Below are positions 25,884 through 36,671 of a DNA stretch of 64,000 nt, in pieces. The position numbers and the translations under genes were made by a program. Position 1 is the first letter of the stretch. Every line of letters begins with the position of its first letter. This stretch comes from Sphingomonas mollis (GTDB lineage Bacteria; Pseudomonadota; Alphaproteobacteria; Sphingomonadales; Sphingomonadaceae). The stretch spans positions 186,001-250,000 of the forward strand of contig NZ_JAELXS010000005.1 in the NCBI RefSeq assembly GCF_016427505.1, read 5' to 3'. The notes below the pieces were generated by a model. It did no database searches and had not been told where the DNA came from. It saw nothing but the letters and a program-made list of their open reading frames with translations.

Positions 25884-26660
25884 TCAACTTCCCGTCCACA
25901 CCCCCGGCCGCTTCTCCACGAACGCCGCCATCCCTTCCGTCTGGTCCGCCGTCCCGAACAACCCGTGGAACAACCGCCGCTCGAACTGCACCCCCGCCGC
26001 CAGGCCGGTCTCGAACGCCGCCAGCACCATCTCCTTGTTGGCGATCGCCGCCAGCGGGGCCATGCCGGCGATGACGGTGGCGGTCTTCACCGCCTCCTCG
26101 ACCAGATCGTCGGCCGGGACGATCCGCGCGACCAGACCCGCGCGCTCCGCCTCGACAGCGTCGATCATCCGGCCGGTCAGGCACATCTCCATCGCCTTCG
26201 CCTTGCCGACCGCGCGGGTCAGGCGTTGCGATCCGCCCATGCCGGGGGTGACGCCCAGCTTGATCTCCGGCTGGCCGAACTTCGCGGTATCGGCGGCGAG
26301 GATGAAGTCGCACATCATCGCCAGTTCGCACCCGCCGCCCAGTGCATAGCCCGCCACCGCCGCGATCACCGGCTTGCGCGTGGCGGCGAAGCGGTCCCAT
26401 CCGGCGAAGAAGTCATGCCCGTACATCGCGGCGAAACCCTGCGCCTGCATCTCCTTGATGTCGGCACCCGCCGCGAACGCCTTGGGCGATCCGGTGATGA
26501 CCGCGCAACGCTGGCCGGGATCGGCATCATACGCGGCCATCGCGGCGAGCAGGTCGGTCAGGATCTGCCCGTTCAACGCATTCAGCGCCTGCGGACGGTT
26601 CAGCGTGACGAGCGTCACCGCCCCGCGATGTTCGACGATCAGCGTATCGTATTCGGCCAT
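25884..26660 (-). CDS. Enoyl-CoA hydratase
   Basis: 258 aa from ATG 26660 ([13 protein letters not shown]), with GAGGAT 5 nt upstream. Crotonase fold: [12 protein letters not shown] (oxyanion hole), [37 protein letters not shown] with the two catalytic glutamates of hydratases. In this operon it most likely hydrates methacrylyl-CoA to 3-hydroxyisobutyryl-CoA during valine catabolism. Confidence 0.94.
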   Translation of the reverse strand: MAEYDTLIVEHRGAVTLVTLNRPQALNALNGQILTDLLAAMAAYDADPGQRCAVITGSPKAFAAGADIKEMQAQGFAAMYGHDFFAGWDRFAATRKPVIAAVAGYALGGGCELAMMCDFILAADTAKFGQPEIKLGVTPGMGGSQRLTRAVGKAKAMEMCLTGRMIDAVEAERAGLVARIVPADDLVEEAVKTATVIAGMAPLAAIANKEMVLAAFETGLAAGVQFERRLFHGLFGTADQTEGMAAFVEKRPGVWTGS

Positions 26661-26671
26661 TCGATCCTCAT

Positions 26672-27715
26672 TCAAAAAGGTGTCCACGCCTCATGATCGG
26701 GCAGCGGCGCGACGATCTGGTCGATCAGGTGGTCGCTGACCGCTTCCGGCGTCGCGGGGTTCCAGCGGGGAGCGTTGTCCTTGTCGACGATCACCGCGCG
26801 CACGCCCTCGGCGAAGTCGTGGCGCTGCACGATGCGGGTGGCGATCGCGTATTCCTGCCGCATCTCGTCCTCGAACGTCGCCATCGTCGCGCCGTCGAGC
26901 AGCAGCTTCAGAGACAGCTTCATCGATTGCGGCGACCGGGTCCGCAAGGTCGCCAGCTGCGCCGAAGCCCATTCGCCGCCATCACCGGCGAGCGCGGCGA
27001 AAACCTCGTCCAAATCGTCCGACGCGAACAGCCGGTCGATCGCCTCACGATGCCCCATTATGGCCGCTTCGGGCGGCGATAGCGCCAGTCCGTCCAGTGC
27101 GGCGGCAATGCCTTGCGGATCGGCGGCGATCCGCCGCTTCGCTTCCTCGATTCCGTCGGCAGGCAGGTAATGCGTCGCCAGCCCCAGCGCGAGGCATTCC
27201 GCCCCGTTCAACCGATGCCCGGTCAGCGCCAGAAATTGCCCCATCCGCCCCGGCAGCCGTGACAGATACCAGCCGCCGCCGACATCGGGGAACAGGCCGA
27301 TCGCGGTTTCGGGCATCGCGAATTTCGTGTTCTCCGTCGCCACCCGGAACCGGCACGGCATCGCCAGACCGACGCCGCCGCCCATCGTCACGCCGTCCAT
27401 GAAGGCGACGGTCGGCTTGGCATAGGTGAACAGCCGGTGGTTCATCCGGTATTCGGTGGCGAAGAACGCCCGCGCCGCCGCGCCGTCGCCCGCGCCGCTA
27501 TCGGCCAGCATCCGGATATCGCCGCCGGCGCAAAAGCCCCGTCCCTCGGCATGATCCAGCACGACCGCCCCGACATCGCCCTCCTCGCGCCACGCCTCCA
27601 GTGCGTCGATGATGGCGGTGCACATATCCGTCGTCAGGGCGTGGAGCGCCCTGGGGCGGTTGAGGCGAAGACGGCCGGCGGCGCCGTCGGTGGTGACGAT
27701 CACCTCGGCGCCCAT
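26672..27715 (-). CDS. 3-hydroxyisobutyryl-CoA hydrolase
   Basis: 347 aa. Crotonase-family sequence longer than hydratases, with [59 protein letters not shown] and a C-terminal extension, as in HIBCH enzymes that release free 3-hydroxyisobutyrate from its CoA ester. ATG at 27715 overlaps the acyl-CoA dehydrogenase stop by one base (TGATG); a GTG one codon upstream is the alternative. Confidence 0.93.
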   Translation of the reverse strand: MGAEVIVTTDGAAGRLRLNRPRALHALTTDMCTAIIDALEAWREEGDVGAVVLDHAEGRGFCAGGDIRMLADSGAGDGAAARAFFATEYRMNHRLFTYAKPTVAFMDGVTMGGGVGLAMPCRFRVATENTKFAMPETAIGLFPDVGGGWYLSRLPGRMGQFLALTGHRLNGAECLALGLATHYLPADGIEEAKRRIAADPQGIAAALDGLALSPPEAAIMGHREAIDRLFASDDLDEVFAALAGDGGEWASAQLATLRTRSPQSMKLSLKLLLDGATMATFEDEMRQEYAIATRIVQRHDFAEGVRAVIVDKDNAPRWNPATPEAVSDHLIDQIVAPLPDHEAWTPF

Positions 27716-28851
27716 CACTTCACCAGATCCCGGCCGATAATCATCCGCATCACCTGATTGGTCCCCTCAAGGATCGAATGCACGCGCAGGTCGCGCCAGA
27801 AACGCTCGATCGGATAATCCATGAGGTATCCGTACCCGCCATGCAGTTGCAGCGCGCGGTCGACCACGCTCGATCCGGTATCCGTTGCCAGCCGCTTGGC
27901 CATCGCGGCGAAGCGCGTCTTGTCGGGCGCATCCGCCGTCACCTTCGCCGCCGCCAGATAGAGCAGCGCCCGCGCCGCCTCCAGCTCGGTCGCCATGTCG
28001 GCCAGCGTGAACTGCGTGTTCTGGAAGTCGGCGATGGGTTTGCCGAACTGCTTGCGGTCCTTGGTGTAGCCGATCGCCTCGTCCAGACAGCGTTGCGCGC
28101 CGCCCAGCGAACACGCGCCGATGTTCAGCCGGCCGCCGTCCAGCCCGGTCATCGCGATGCGGAACCCCTCGCCCTCCGCGCCGACGAGGTTCTCGGCCGG
28201 CACGCGAACCTGATCGAACATCACCTGCCGCGTCGGTTGCGAATGCCAGCCCAGCTTGCGCTCGTTGGCGCCGAACGACACGCCGGGCATATCCTTCTCG
28301 ATGACGAGGCACGAGATGCCCTTCGGCCCGTCCGCACCGGTGCGGACCATGACGGCATAGATTTCGTTCTCGCCCGCGCCGGAGATGAACTGCTTGGTGC
28401 CACTGACGATATAATCGTCGCCGTCGCGCACCGCCCGCGTGGTCAGCGCCGACGCATCCGATCCCGATGACGGCTCGGTCAGGCAATAACTGGCCAGCCG
28501 GTCCATCGTCACCAGATCGGGCAGGTATTTCGCCTTCACCGCCGCCGACCCGAACCGGTCGATCATCCACGCCGCCATATTGTGGATCGAGATGAACGCC
28601 GCGGTGGAGGGACAGCCATAGGCCATCGCTTCCATGATGAGCGCCGCCTCGACCCGCCCCAGCGCGATGCCGCCGGACTCTTCCGACACATAGATCGCCG
28701 CGAAGCCCAGATCGGCCGCCGCCTTGATCGTCTCGCGCGGGAAGATGTGCTTCTCATCCCACTCGCCTGCGAACGGGGTGATCCGGTCGGCGGTGAAGCG
28801 CCGCGCCAGTTCCTGGATTTCGCGCTGGTCGTCGGTAATGTCGAACTGCAT
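27715..28851 (-). CDS. Acyl-CoA dehydrogenase (probable isobutyryl-CoA dehydrogenase)
   Basis: 378 aa from ATG 28851 (MQFDITDDQREIQELARRFT). Flavoprotein signatures: YCLTEPSSGSDASAL, FISGAGENEIYAVM, GGRLNIGACSLGGAQRCLDEAIGYTKDRKQFGKPI and a C-terminal QLHGGYGYLMDYPIERFWRDLRVHSILEGTNQVMRMIIGRDL. Oxidises isobutyryl-CoA to methacrylyl-CoA by context with mmsA/mmsB and the hydrolase. Its ATG overlaps the stop of the lipoprotein gene by one base. Confidence 0.94.
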   Translation of the reverse strand: MQFDITDDQREIQELARRFTADRITPFAGEWDEKHIFPRETIKAAADLGFAAIYVSEESGGIALGRVEAALIMEAMAYGCPSTAAFISIHNMAAWMIDRFGSAAVKAKYLPDLVTMDRLASYCLTEPSSGSDASALTTRAVRDGDDYIVSGTKQFISGAGENEIYAVMVRTGADGPKGISCLVIEKDMPGVSFGANERKLGWHSQPTRQVMFDQVRVPAENLVGAEGEGFRIAMTGLDGGRLNIGACSLGGAQRCLDEAIGYTKDRKQFGKPIADFQNTQFTLADMATELEAARALLYLAAAKVTADAPDKTRFAAMAKRLATDTGSSVVDRALQLHGGYGYLMDYPIERFWRDLRVHSILEGTNQVMRMIIGRDLVK

Positions 28852-29399
28852 CACGACACCGCCGCCGGGCAACGACTGTATCGCTGCGCGCCCTTCACGC
28901 CCAGATCGTCGCCCCTGGTGACCTCGCGGACCAGCGTCTTGCCGTCGTCGAGCAGGCCCAGCGTCGCGGTCTGGGTCCAGGTCTGGCCCTCCCCCGAATA
29001 GCTCAGATCGATCGTCAACCTGAGCGGCGTGTCGAGGCGGATGTTCGTCGGCGTCGCGCGCGATTCGTAGAAGGTCAGGCGATCGCCCGCCACGACCATC
29101 AGCCCCTTGGCGATATCGGCCTTGGCCGGATCGCAATCCGCCACCGTCATGCCCCAGCGTCCCCGGAACGCCTCCGGCAGCGCCGCGACCGGGGTTGCGC
29201 TCGCCATGGGCGTCGGGCCGGAACCGGGCGGCGTCAGCGGCACCACGCTGTTGGTCGGGTCCTCCATCAGATTGGCCGGCGTCTGTTCGACCGCCGCACC
29301 GCCGCCGGTGGATTCGCCCGCGCTGTTGTTACCAGCCTCGTCGCTCGATCCGCACGCGGCGAGCAGCAGGGCGAAGCCGAATATCGCCTGTGTCTTCAT
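28851..29399 (-). CDS. Lipoprotein of unknown function in the valine operon
   Basis: 182 aa from ATG 29399, preferred over ATG 29405 because AGGAG then lies 7 nt upstream. MKTQAIFGFALLLAACGSS has a type II signal with lipobox LAAC. A low-complexity linker (Asn/Ser/Gly/Thr/Pro) is followed by about 100 residues starting EAFRGRWGMTVADCDPAKADIAKG, ending in strands (LTIDLSYSGEGQTWTQTATLGLLDDGKTLVREV) that suggest a small beta fold. Sits between mmsA and the dehydrogenase gene with 11-bp spacing and a one-base overlap. Not recognised as any catabolic component. Confidence 0.8.
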   Translation of the reverse strand: MKTQAIFGFALLLAACGSSDEAGNNSAGESTGGGAAVEQTPANLMEDPTNSVVPLTPPGSGPTPMASATPVAALPEAFRGRWGMTVADCDPAKADIAKGLMVVAGDRLTFYESRATPTNIRLDTPLRLTIDLSYSGEGQTWTQTATLGLLDDGKTLVREVTRGDDLGVKGAQRYSRCPAAVS

Positions 29400-29410
29400 G
29401 GTCATGCTCC

Positions 29411-30940
29411 TCAACCCATGGTCGGGATGACGAACGCATCCTGCACGCGAGAGGGTCCGCCATCCTCGCTGCCGCCGGGCAGCACCGATCCGTCCGGCCA
29501 CCGCTGCGTCACCGTCTTCGTCCGGGTCCAGAAGCGCACGCCCTCGGTGCCGTGCTGGTTGATGTCGCCGAACGCCGACCGCTTCCACCCGCCGAAGCTG
29601 TGATAGGCGACCGGCACCGGGATCGGCACGTTGATCCCGACCATGCCGACATTGACCCGCGCCGCGAATTCCCGCGCGGCATGGCCGTTGCGGGTGAAGA
29701 TCGCAACGCCGTTGCCGTATTGATGCTCGCTCGGCAGGCGCACCGCCGTCTCGAAATCGGGCGCGCGCACGATCTGGAGGACGGGGCCGAAGATTTCCTC
29801 GCGGTAGCTCTTCATCGCCGTCGTCACATGATCGAACAGCGACGGGCCGATGAAGAAGCCCTGCTCGTGCCCCTGCAACGAGAAGCCACGGCCATCGACC
29901 ACCAGTTCGGCGCCCTCGTCGACGCCGGTCTGGATCCAGTCCTCGACACGCGCCTTGTGCGCCGCGTTCACGACCGGGCCGTAATGCGCATCGGCATCCG
30001 TCGATACGCCCACACGCAGCGCGGCGATGGCGGGGATCAGTTTCTCGCGCAGGCGATCGGCCGTCTTGTCACCCACCGGCACGACGACGGGCAGCGCCAT
30101 GCACCGCTCGCCCGCCGACCCGAATGCGGCTCCCGACAGATCGGCGACGACCTGATCCAGATCGGCGTCGGGCATGACGATGCCGTGGTTCTTGGCCCCG
30201 CCCATCGCCTGCACGCGCTTGCCGGCATCGACGCCGCGGCGATAGACGTAATGCGCGATGTCGGACGATCCGACGAAGCTGACCGCGGCGATCCCCGGAT
30301 GATCGAGGATCGCATCGACCATCTCCTTGTCGCCATGCACCACCTGCAGGATGCCCTCGGGCGCACCGGCCTCCAGCATCAGTTCGGCGAGACGCACCGG
30401 CACGCTGGGGTCGCGTTCCGACGGTTTCAGGATGAACGCGTTGCCGCACGCGATCGCGGGGCCGAACATCCACATCGGGATCATGCCGGGAAAGTTGAAC
30501 GGCGTGATGCCCGCGCCCAGCCCCAATGGCTGGCGCATCGAATATACGTCGATGCCGGGGCCCGCTCCTTGCGTGTATTCGCCCTTCAGCACGTGCGGGA
30601 TGCCGCAGCAGAATTCGATCACTTCCAGCCCGCGCTGGATATCGCCCTTGCTGTCGGCGATCACCTTGCCATGTTCGGACGACAACAGGTGTGCGAGCGC
30701 ATCCATCTCGCGTTCGACCAGTTCCTTGAACCGGAACATCACGCGCGCGCGGCGTTGCGGGTTGGTCCCGGCCCAGCCGGGCTGCGCGGCATGGGCGGCG
30801 GCGACCGCCCGGTTCAGATCGGCGGCCGTGCCCAGCGGCACGCGGGCCTGCACCGATCCGTCGTTCGGATCGAAGACGTCGGCCGTCCTGCCGCCCCCGA
30901 TCCCGGCTGTACCGGCGATCAGATGGTCGATGTTTCGCAT
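29411..30940 (-). CDS. mmsA: Methylmalonate-semialdehyde dehydrogenase (CoA-acylating) MmsA
   Basis: 509 aa from ATG 30940, with GGAGA upstream. ITPFNFPGMIPMWMFGPAIACGNAFILKPSERDPS (145-180) and nucleophile C280 in FGSAGERCMALPVVVPVG are typical of MmsA, which turns methylmalonate semialdehyde into propionyl-CoA. First gene of the operon; the promoter must be in 30941-31079, shared with the divergent TonB receptor gene, but no clear box was recognised. Confidence 0.96.
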   Translation of the reverse strand: MRNIDHLIAGTAGIGGGRTADVFDPNDGSVQARVPLGTAADLNRAVAAAHAAQPGWAGTNPQRRARVMFRFKELVEREMDALAHLLSSEHGKVIADSKGDIQRGLEVIEFCCGIPHVLKGEYTQGAGPGIDVYSMRQPLGLGAGITPFNFPGMIPMWMFGPAIACGNAFILKPSERDPSVPVRLAELMLEAGAPEGILQVVHGDKEMVDAILDHPGIAAVSFVGSSDIAHYVYRRGVDAGKRVQAMGGAKNHGIVMPDADLDQVVADLSGAAFGSAGERCMALPVVVPVGDKTADRLREKLIPAIAALRVGVSTDADAHYGPVVNAAHKARVEDWIQTGVDEGAELVVDGRGFSLQGHEQGFFIGPSLFDHVTTAMKSYREEIFGPVLQIVRAPDFETAVRLPSEHQYGNGVAIFTRNGHAAREFAARVNVGMVGINVPIPVPVAYHSFGGWKRSAFGDINQHGTEGVRFWTRTKTVTQRWPDGSVLPGGSEDGGPSRVQDAFVIPTMG

Positions 30941-31079
30941 ATCGCTCTCCTTGCTGCCGGCCTTAGAGGCAGCATCCCCGCCGCTCAAGTGCGGCATGGG
31001 ACGAAAGGTCGGGGTGGCGCGATGCGACCCGCCTGCTAAGCGGACGCCAAATCCGCTTCTGCTTCAGGAACCTGCCCCC

Positions 31080-33143
31080 ATGACCGGCCTCCGCCCCGCC
31101 GCGCTGCTCCTTGCCGGCTGCGCCACCGGCGCCGTCGCCCAGACGACACAAGCACCCGAGATCGTCGTCACCGGCCGCGGGCTGGCCGACCAGCCCGGCG
31201 ACCGCGCGTTCGACGTCGTCACGATCGACCGCGGCCGGATCGAGACGAACGCGTCCGACCGGCTGGAAAGCGTGCTGGCCGATGTCGCCGGCCTCCAGCA
31301 GTTCCGCCGTTCCGACAGCCGCAGCGCCAATCCGACCAGCCAGGGCATCACCCTGCGCGGCCTCGGCGGCAACGCATCGAGCCGCGCGCTCCTGATCCTC
31401 GACGGTGTGCCGCAGACCGATCCGTTCGGCGGCTGGGTCGCCTTTCCCGCCTATGCCACCGACCGGATCGGCCGCATCCGCGTGACGCGCGGCGGCGGCA
31501 GCGGCTTTTACGGACCCGGCGCGCTGGCCGGCACGATCGAGATGGACAGCGCCACCCCCACCGCGCTCGCCCCGCTGATCGGCAGCGTGGCGTATGGCAG
31601 CCGCGATTCGATCGAGACGCAGGGGTCGGCGGCGCTCGTCCGGCCGGGCGGCTTCGCGACCATCTCGGGCGCCTATGCCCGCGGCGACGGTTTCACCCCG
31701 ACCGTCGCCGACGATCGCGGCCCGGTGGATCGCCCCGCTGCCTACGAACAGGCATCGGGCGCGATTCGCACCGTGCTGGCGCTGGCGGCCGACACCGAGG
31801 TGCAGGTCAACGCCGCCGCCTTCACCGACACGCGCGAACGCGGCACGCCGTTCACCGCCAACAGGAGCGAGGGCGCGGACGCCAGCATCCGCCTGGTCGG
31901 GCGGGGCCGCTGGGGCTGGTCCGCACTCGGCTATGTCCAGACCCGCGCCTTCGCCTCCAGCTTCGCGGCCATCAACGCCGCCCGCACCACCGCGACGCAG
32001 ACGCTGGACCAGTACAACACCCCTGCCACCGGTTTCGGCGCGCGGGTGGAGGTGCAGCCGCCGCTGGGCGAGGCGATCGCCCTGCGCCTGGGCGCGGACG
32101 TGCGCGACGTGAAGGGCCAGACGCAGGAACGCTATACCTTCGTCGCGGCCAGCCCCACCCGCCGCCGCATCGCCGGGGGCGAGAACCTGACCGGCGGCCT
32201 GTTCGCCGATGGCAGCGTGCAGGCCGGCGACGTGACGCTGTCGCTGGGCGGCCGGGTCGACTGGTGGCGGATCGGCGGCGGCTTCCTGCGCGAGAACACG
32301 ATCGCCACCGGCGCCGCGATCAACGACCTGTCCTTCGCCGACCGCACGGGGACGGAGGCGACCGGCCGCGCCGGGATCGCGTGGCGCGTCGCGTCGCCCG
32401 TCACGTTGCGCGCCGCCGCCTATCGCGGCTGGCGCCTGCCGACGCTCAACGAACTGTACCGCCCGTTCCGCGTCGGCGCCGACGCCACCGCCGCCAATGC
32501 CGCGCTGTCGCCCGAACGGCTGACCGGGGTGGAGGGCGGCGTGACGCTGACCCCGACCGCCACGACCAGCATCGCCGCCACTGTGTTCCACAGCCGGCTG
32601 GACGACGCGATCGCCAATGTCAGCGCCGGCACCGGCCCCGGCACCTTCCCGCTGGTCGGTTTCGTCGCGGCCGGCGGCATCTACCGCGTCCGGCAGAATC
32701 TGGATGCGGTGCGATCGAACGGGATCGAGGTCGATGCGTCGTGGCGGCCCGGCCCGGTCGGCGTCACCGCATCGTACAGCCATGTCGATGCGCGCGTCCG
32801 GGCATCGGGTGCGGCGCTCGCGCTGGACGGCCTGCGCCCCGCCCAGACCCCGCGCGATCAGGTGTCCGCCACGATCGACGGCCGGTATCGCGGTATCGCC
32901 GCCGCCGTTACCATCCGCCACGTCGCCCGCCAGTTCGAGGACGACCAGAACAGCCGCACGCTCGCCCCCGCCACCACCCTCGACACCTATCTCGCGCTCC
33001 CGGTCACCACCGCGCTCAGTGTCGAGGCCCGCGCCGAGAACCTGTTCGACGAGCGGGTCGAGGCCGGGATCAGCGGCGCGAACATCGTCGAACGCGCCAC
33101 GCCGCGCACGCTGTGGATCGGCCTGCGCTATCGCCCGCGATAG
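31080..33143 (+). CDS. TonB-dependent receptor, 687 aa
   Basis: ATG 31080 with AGGAA upstream gives a signal peptide (MTGLRPAALLLAGCATGAVA), then TonB box EIVVTGRG near residue 28. Plug domain: LESVLADVAGLQQFRRSDSR, ITLRGLGGNASSRALLILDGVPQ, RIRVTRGGGSGFYGPGALAG. The barrel ends in aromatic RTLWIGLRYRPR. Compact size fits siderophore- or cobalamin-type receptors rather than glycan receptors; ligand unknown. No fur-like or riboswitch element was recognised upstream. Divergent from mmsA. Confidence 0.92.
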   Translation: MTGLRPAALLLAGCATGAVAQTTQAPEIVVTGRGLADQPGDRAFDVVTIDRGRIETNASDRLESVLADVAGLQQFRRSDSRSANPTSQGITLRGLGGNASSRALLILDGVPQTDPFGGWVAFPAYATDRIGRIRVTRGGGSGFYGPGALAGTIEMDSATPTALAPLIGSVAYGSRDSIETQGSAALVRPGGFATISGAYARGDGFTPTVADDRGPVDRPAAYEQASGAIRTVLALAADTEVQVNAAAFTDTRERGTPFTANRSEGADASIRLVGRGRWGWSALGYVQTRAFASSFAAINAARTTATQTLDQYNTPATGFGARVEVQPPLGEAIALRLGADVRDVKGQTQERYTFVAASPTRRRIAGGENLTGGLFADGSVQAGDVTLSLGGRVDWWRIGGGFLRENTIATGAAINDLSFADRTGTEATGRAGIAWRVASPVTLRAAAYRGWRLPTLNELYRPFRVGADATAANAALSPERLTGVEGGVTLTPTATTSIAATVFHSRLDDAIANVSAGTGPGTFPLVGFVAAGGIYRVRQNLDAVRSNGIEVDASWRPGPVGVTASYSHVDARVRASGAALALDGLRPAQTPRDQVSATIDGRYRGIAAAVTIRHVARQFEDDQNSRTLAPATTLDTYLALPVTTALSVEARAENLFDERVEAGISGANIVERATPRTLWIGLRYRPR

Positions 33144-33179
33144 AGGGCGGCTCTTGAACGGCGGCGGCGTATCCATCAA

Positions 33180-35210
33180 ATGCCGGTCATGAACCCTTTC
33201 GCCGACGCCACCGCCCTCCCCCGCTTCACCGACATCACGCCCGATGCGATCGCCCCCGCGCTCGACGCCGCGATCGCCGACCATGAAGCGGTGGTGGAAC
33301 GGCTGACCCGCGACCGCCCGACCGGCTTCGCCGAGGTGTGGCTCCCCTATGAGCGCGCCGACACCGCGCTGGGCGCGATCTGGTCGGCGGTGTCGCATCT
33401 GCACGGCGTCGCCGACACGCCCGAACTGCGCGCCGCCCATGCCGAGGGACAGAAGCGCCTCGTCGAAAACGGCATGAAGGTCGGCCAGAACCGCGACCTG
33501 TACGACGTGCTGGTCGCGCTCGCCGCCTCGCCCGCCTTTGCCGAACTGCCCGATGCCGACCGCGTCGCCGTGGAGCGGGAAATCCGCAGCTTCACCCTGT
33601 CCGGCGTCGCGCTGGAAGAGGAAGCGCGGGAGCGGTTCAAGGCGGTGTCGGTCGAACTGTCCGGCCTGTCGAACGAATTCGGCAGCGCGGTGCTCGATGC
33701 CACCGATGCTTGGGAAGCGCTGGTGACGGACGAGGCGGACCTCGCCGGCATATCCGACACCGACAAGGCGATGTTCGCCGCCGCCGCTGCCGCCAAGGAA
33801 CAACAGGGCTGGCTGGTCACGTTGCAGGGGCCGAGCGTCGGCGCGATCCTGACCTTTGCCGAGAATCGCGATCTGCGCGCCCGCGTCTATCGCGCCTCGG
33901 CCACCCGCGCCTCCGATCAGGGGCCGCACGCCGGCCAGTTCGACAACGGCGCCCGCATCGCCCGCATTCTGGAACTGCGGCGCGAGGCGGCCGGGCTGCT
34001 CGGGTTCGCCGATCCGGTCGAATGGTCGCTGGCGACCAAGATGGCGCCCAATGCCGGCGAAGTCCTCACCTTCCTGCGCGATCTCGCCCGCCGTGCCAAA
34101 CCGGCCGGCGAGCGCGATCTGGCCGAACTGCGCGCATTCGCCGCCGAACGGTTCGGCATCACCGATCTGGAGCCATGGGATGTCGGCTTCGTGTCGAACC
34201 GCCTGCGGCAGGATCGCTACACCGTCGACGAGCAGCAGGTGCGCGGTTACTTCCCCGTGACCCGCGTCATGGCCGGCTGGCAGACATTGCTCGGCCGCCT
34301 GTTCGGTATCCGGTTGCAGGAACGCCACGACGTCGCGCTGTGGCACCCCGATGCGCGTTATTTCGATGTGCTGGACGAGGACGGCACGGTATCGTCGGGC
34401 CTCTATCTCGATCTCCACGCCCGCACCGGCAAGCGTGGCGGCGCGTGGATGCAGCAGGCGCGGCCCCGGTTGCAGGACGGCAACACCGTGACGGTGCCGG
34501 TCGCCTATCTGATCTGCAATTTCGCCCCCAATACCGATGAGACGCCGTCGCTGCTCAGTCACAACGACGTGACGACGCTGCTTCACGAGACCGGCCATTG
34601 CCTCCACCATCTGTTCACCCGCGTGAACCGGCCGAGCATCGCCGGCACCAGCGGTTTCGAATGGGATGCGATCGAACTGCCCAGCCAGTTGATGGAGGAT
34701 TTCGCCTGGGACCGGGACGTGCTGACCGGCATGTCTGGGCATCACCAGACCGGCGAGCCGCTGCCCGCCGGCCTGTTCGACCGGATGCTGAAGGCGCGGC
34801 ATTTCCAGGCCGGGCTGTTCATCCTGCGTCAGGTCGAATTCGCACTGTTCGACCTGCTGCTTCACCTCGGCACCATGGGCAGCGACCCGATCGAGGTGAT
34901 CGAGGCGGTGCGTGACGAGGTGGCGGTGATCCGCCCGCCGGCATGGCATCGCTTCCCGCACGCGTTCAGCCATATCTTCGCAGGCGGCTATGCATCGGGC
35001 TATTACAGCTATCTCTATGCCGAACTGCTGGCGGCGGACGGTTTCCAGCGGTTCGCCGAACATGGTCTGGTCGATCGCGCGACCGGCGAGCTGTTCCGCG
35101 ACGAGGTGCTGGCGCGCGGCGCCACCCGCCCCGCCGCCGACAGCTTCCGCGCGTTCCGCGGCCGCGATCCGGAACCGACCGCCATGCTCGTGCGGCACGG
35201 CCTGCAATGA
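33180..35210 (+). CDS. M3 family metallopeptidase (oligopeptidase A / Dcp type)
   Basis: 676 aa, normal family length. HETGH at 469-473 in [16 protein letters not shown] is the zinc motif; the third ligand lies in [21 protein letters not shown]. Further M3 marks are RGYFPVTRV near 355 and [25 protein letters not shown] near the end. No signal peptide, so a cytosolic enzyme degrading oligopeptides, including cleaved signal peptides. ATG 33189 is an alternative start. Its stop overlaps the ATG of the PLP enzyme gene. Confidence 0.95.
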   Translation: MPVMNPFADATALPRFTDITPDAIAPALDAAIADHEAVVERLTRDRPTGFAEVWLPYERADTALGAIWSAVSHLHGVADTPELRAAHAEGQKRLVENGMKVGQNRDLYDVLVALAASPAFAELPDADRVAVEREIRSFTLSGVALEEEARERFKAVSVELSGLSNEFGSAVLDATDAWEALVTDEADLAGISDTDKAMFAAAAAAKEQQGWLVTLQGPSVGAILTFAENRDLRARVYRASATRASDQGPHAGQFDNGARIARILELRREAAGLLGFADPVEWSLATKMAPNAGEVLTFLRDLARRAKPAGERDLAELRAFAAERFGITDLEPWDVGFVSNRLRQDRYTVDEQQVRGYFPVTRVMAGWQTLLGRLFGIRLQERHDVALWHPDARYFDVLDEDGTVSSGLYLDLHARTGKRGGAWMQQARPRLQDGNTVTVPVAYLICNFAPNTDETPSLLSHNDVTTLLHETGHCLHHLFTRVNRPSIAGTSGFEWDAIELPSQLMEDFAWDRDVLTGMSGHHQTGEPLPAGLFDRMLKARHFQAGLFILRQVEFALFDLLLHLGTMGSDPIEVIEAVRDEVAVIRPPAWHRFPHAFSHIFAGGYASGYYSYLYAELLAADGFQRFAEHGLVDRATGELFRDEVLARGATRPAADSFRAFRGRDPEPTAMLVRHGLQ

Positions 35211-36271
35211 CCGTATCGCGGGTCGACCGGGCATGGCTGAACGAGGCGGTGCGGCGGATCGAGGCGGATTATAACCGGTCCGCCGACACCCACCTGATCC
35301 GCGTCGACCTGCCGCGTTATCCGGGCATCACGCTGTATCTGAAGGACGAAAGCTCGCATCCGACGGGCAGCCTGAAGCATCGCCTCGCCCGCTCGCTGTT
35401 CCTCTATGCGCTGTGCAACGAGTGGATCGGCCCGAACACCTGCGTAATCGAGGCGTCATCCGGATCGACCGCCGTGTCGGAGGCGTATTTCGCCCGGATG
35501 CTCGGCCTGCGCTTCATCGCCGTCGTCCCCGCGTCGACCGCCGCGCCCAAGCTGGACGCGATCCGGTTCCATGGCGGCGAGATCCACATGGTCGACGATC
35601 CGCGCACCGTGTACGATGTGTTGCACCGGCTGGCGGCGGAAACCGGCGGTCATTTCGTCGACCAGTTCACCTATGCCGAACGCGCCACCGACTGGCGCGG
35701 TAACAACAACATCGCCGAATCGATCTTCGCGCAGATGGCGCAGGAGGAACACGCCGTTCCCCGCTGGATCGTCTGCGGCGCCGGCACCGGCGGCACCTCG
35801 GCCACCATCGGCCGTTTCATCCGCTATCAGCGATACGCCACGCGATTATGCGTCGCCGACCCCGAACATTCGGTCTTCCACCGCCATTTCGCCGACCGCC
35901 GCGTCACCGAACTGCCCGAAGGCTGCGCCTCGCGGATCGAGGGGATCGGCCGCCCGCGTGTCGAGCCCAGCTTCGTCCCGTCGGTGATCGACCGGATGAT
36001 CGCGGTCGGCGACTGCGCCAGCGTCGGCGCGATGCGCGCCCTGTCCGACCGTCTCGGCCGTCGTGTCGGCGGATCGACCGGAACCAACCTGTGGGCCTGC
36101 GCCGCGCTGGTCGAGGAAATGGCGGCGGCGGGCGAACAGGGCAGCATCGTCACCCTGCTGTGCGACGGTGGCGATCGCTATGCCGCCACCTATTTCGACG
36201 ACGACTGGCTGGCGAAATGCGCGATCCTGTCGGCCCCGGCCACGCAACGGATGGCGGCGTTCCTGGCATAG
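35207..36271 (+). CDS. PLP-dependent cysteine synthase-family enzyme
   Basis: 354 aa. Fold-type II PLP enzyme: Lys57 in [13 protein letters not shown] binds the cofactor, [19 protein letters not shown] is the substrate loop, [16 protein letters not shown] binds the phosphate. Similar to cysteine synthase, but the family includes lyases acting on cysteine or other amino acids, and reading cannot separate them. ATGA overlap with the M3 peptidase gene shows coupling; a peptidase plus amino-acid lyase would fit peptide use, but this is inference. Confidence 0.9.
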   Translation: MTVSRVDRAWLNEAVRRIEADYNRSADTHLIRVDLPRYPGITLYLKDESSHPTGSLKHRLARSLFLYALCNEWIGPNTCVIEASSGSTAVSEAYFARMLGLRFIAVVPASTAAPKLDAIRFHGGEIHMVDDPRTVYDVLHRLAAETGGHFVDQFTYAERATDWRGNNNIAESIFAQMAQEEHAVPRWIVCGAGTGGTSATIGRFIRYQRYATRLCVADPEHSVFHRHFADRRVTELPEGCASRIEGIGRPRVEPSFVPSVIDRMIAVGDCASVGAMRALSDRLGRRVGGSTGTNLWACAALVEEMAAAGEQGSIVTLLCDGGDRYAATYFDDDWLAKCAILSAPATQRMAAFLA

Positions 36272-36307
36272 GCTGCGGGACGACCGCTTCCGGATGAACG
36301 GTTCGAC

Positions 36308-36383
36308 CGTCATTGCGAGCGTAGCGAAGCAACCCAGTGTTCCACGCGCTGCCCTGGATTGCTTCGCTACGCTCGCAATGACG
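36308..36383. repeat. Inverted-repeat element, family A, copy 2
   Basis: Same arms as 3009-3084: CGTCATTGCGAGCGTAGCGA on the left, reversed as TTGCTTCGCTACGCTCGCAA then TGACG on the right. Both copies span 76 bp. Arms here are the better match to each other. It begins 36 bp past the PLP enzyme stop. Confidence 0.88.
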
Positions 36384-36480
36384 GTCCACACTTCACGGCT
36401 GTCCTACATCGCCACGATCGGTTATTCCTTTTGACGATCGTTCTTTCTTACCCTTGATCCGACCCCCGATCATCCCCATT

Positions 36481-36534
36481 CGCGCGGGTGTGTGCGAGCG
36501 CGGGTGGAGGGTGTGACTTTCGGTGTGACTTTCC
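36481..36534 (-). repeat. GGAAAGTC/AAAGTCACAC intergenic element, copy 2
   Basis: On the minus strand: GGAAAGTCACACCGAAAGTC, then ACACCCTCC and a CG-rich tail (CGCGCTCGCACACACCCGCG). Here GAAAGTCACAC occurs twice in tandem. It sits in the 400-bp gap between the PLP enzyme and PHA esterase genes; the rest of that gap holds the family A repeat and nothing else recognised. Confidence 0.7.
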
Positions 36535-36671
36535 GACCGGCAGGCATCTGTTTTGGCACGGCGACGGGCGACCAACGCCCTTGCATCCCGCTGCGCCATC
36601 CTCATATGTTGCATTGCAGCATAGACGTCGTCGATCGGACGCGTCACGCTCCACGGCCCAACGGAGCCCTT

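Noticed and set aside
30963..35234. 1423-codon open frame on the minus strand
   Set aside because: It runs antisense through a clear TonB receptor and M3 peptidase; composition is Arg/Gly/Asp-rich as expected for the shadow frame of GC-rich genes.
36554..36570. TGGCACG at 36554 as a sigma-54 promoter
   Set aside because: No TTGC/GC at the -12 position.
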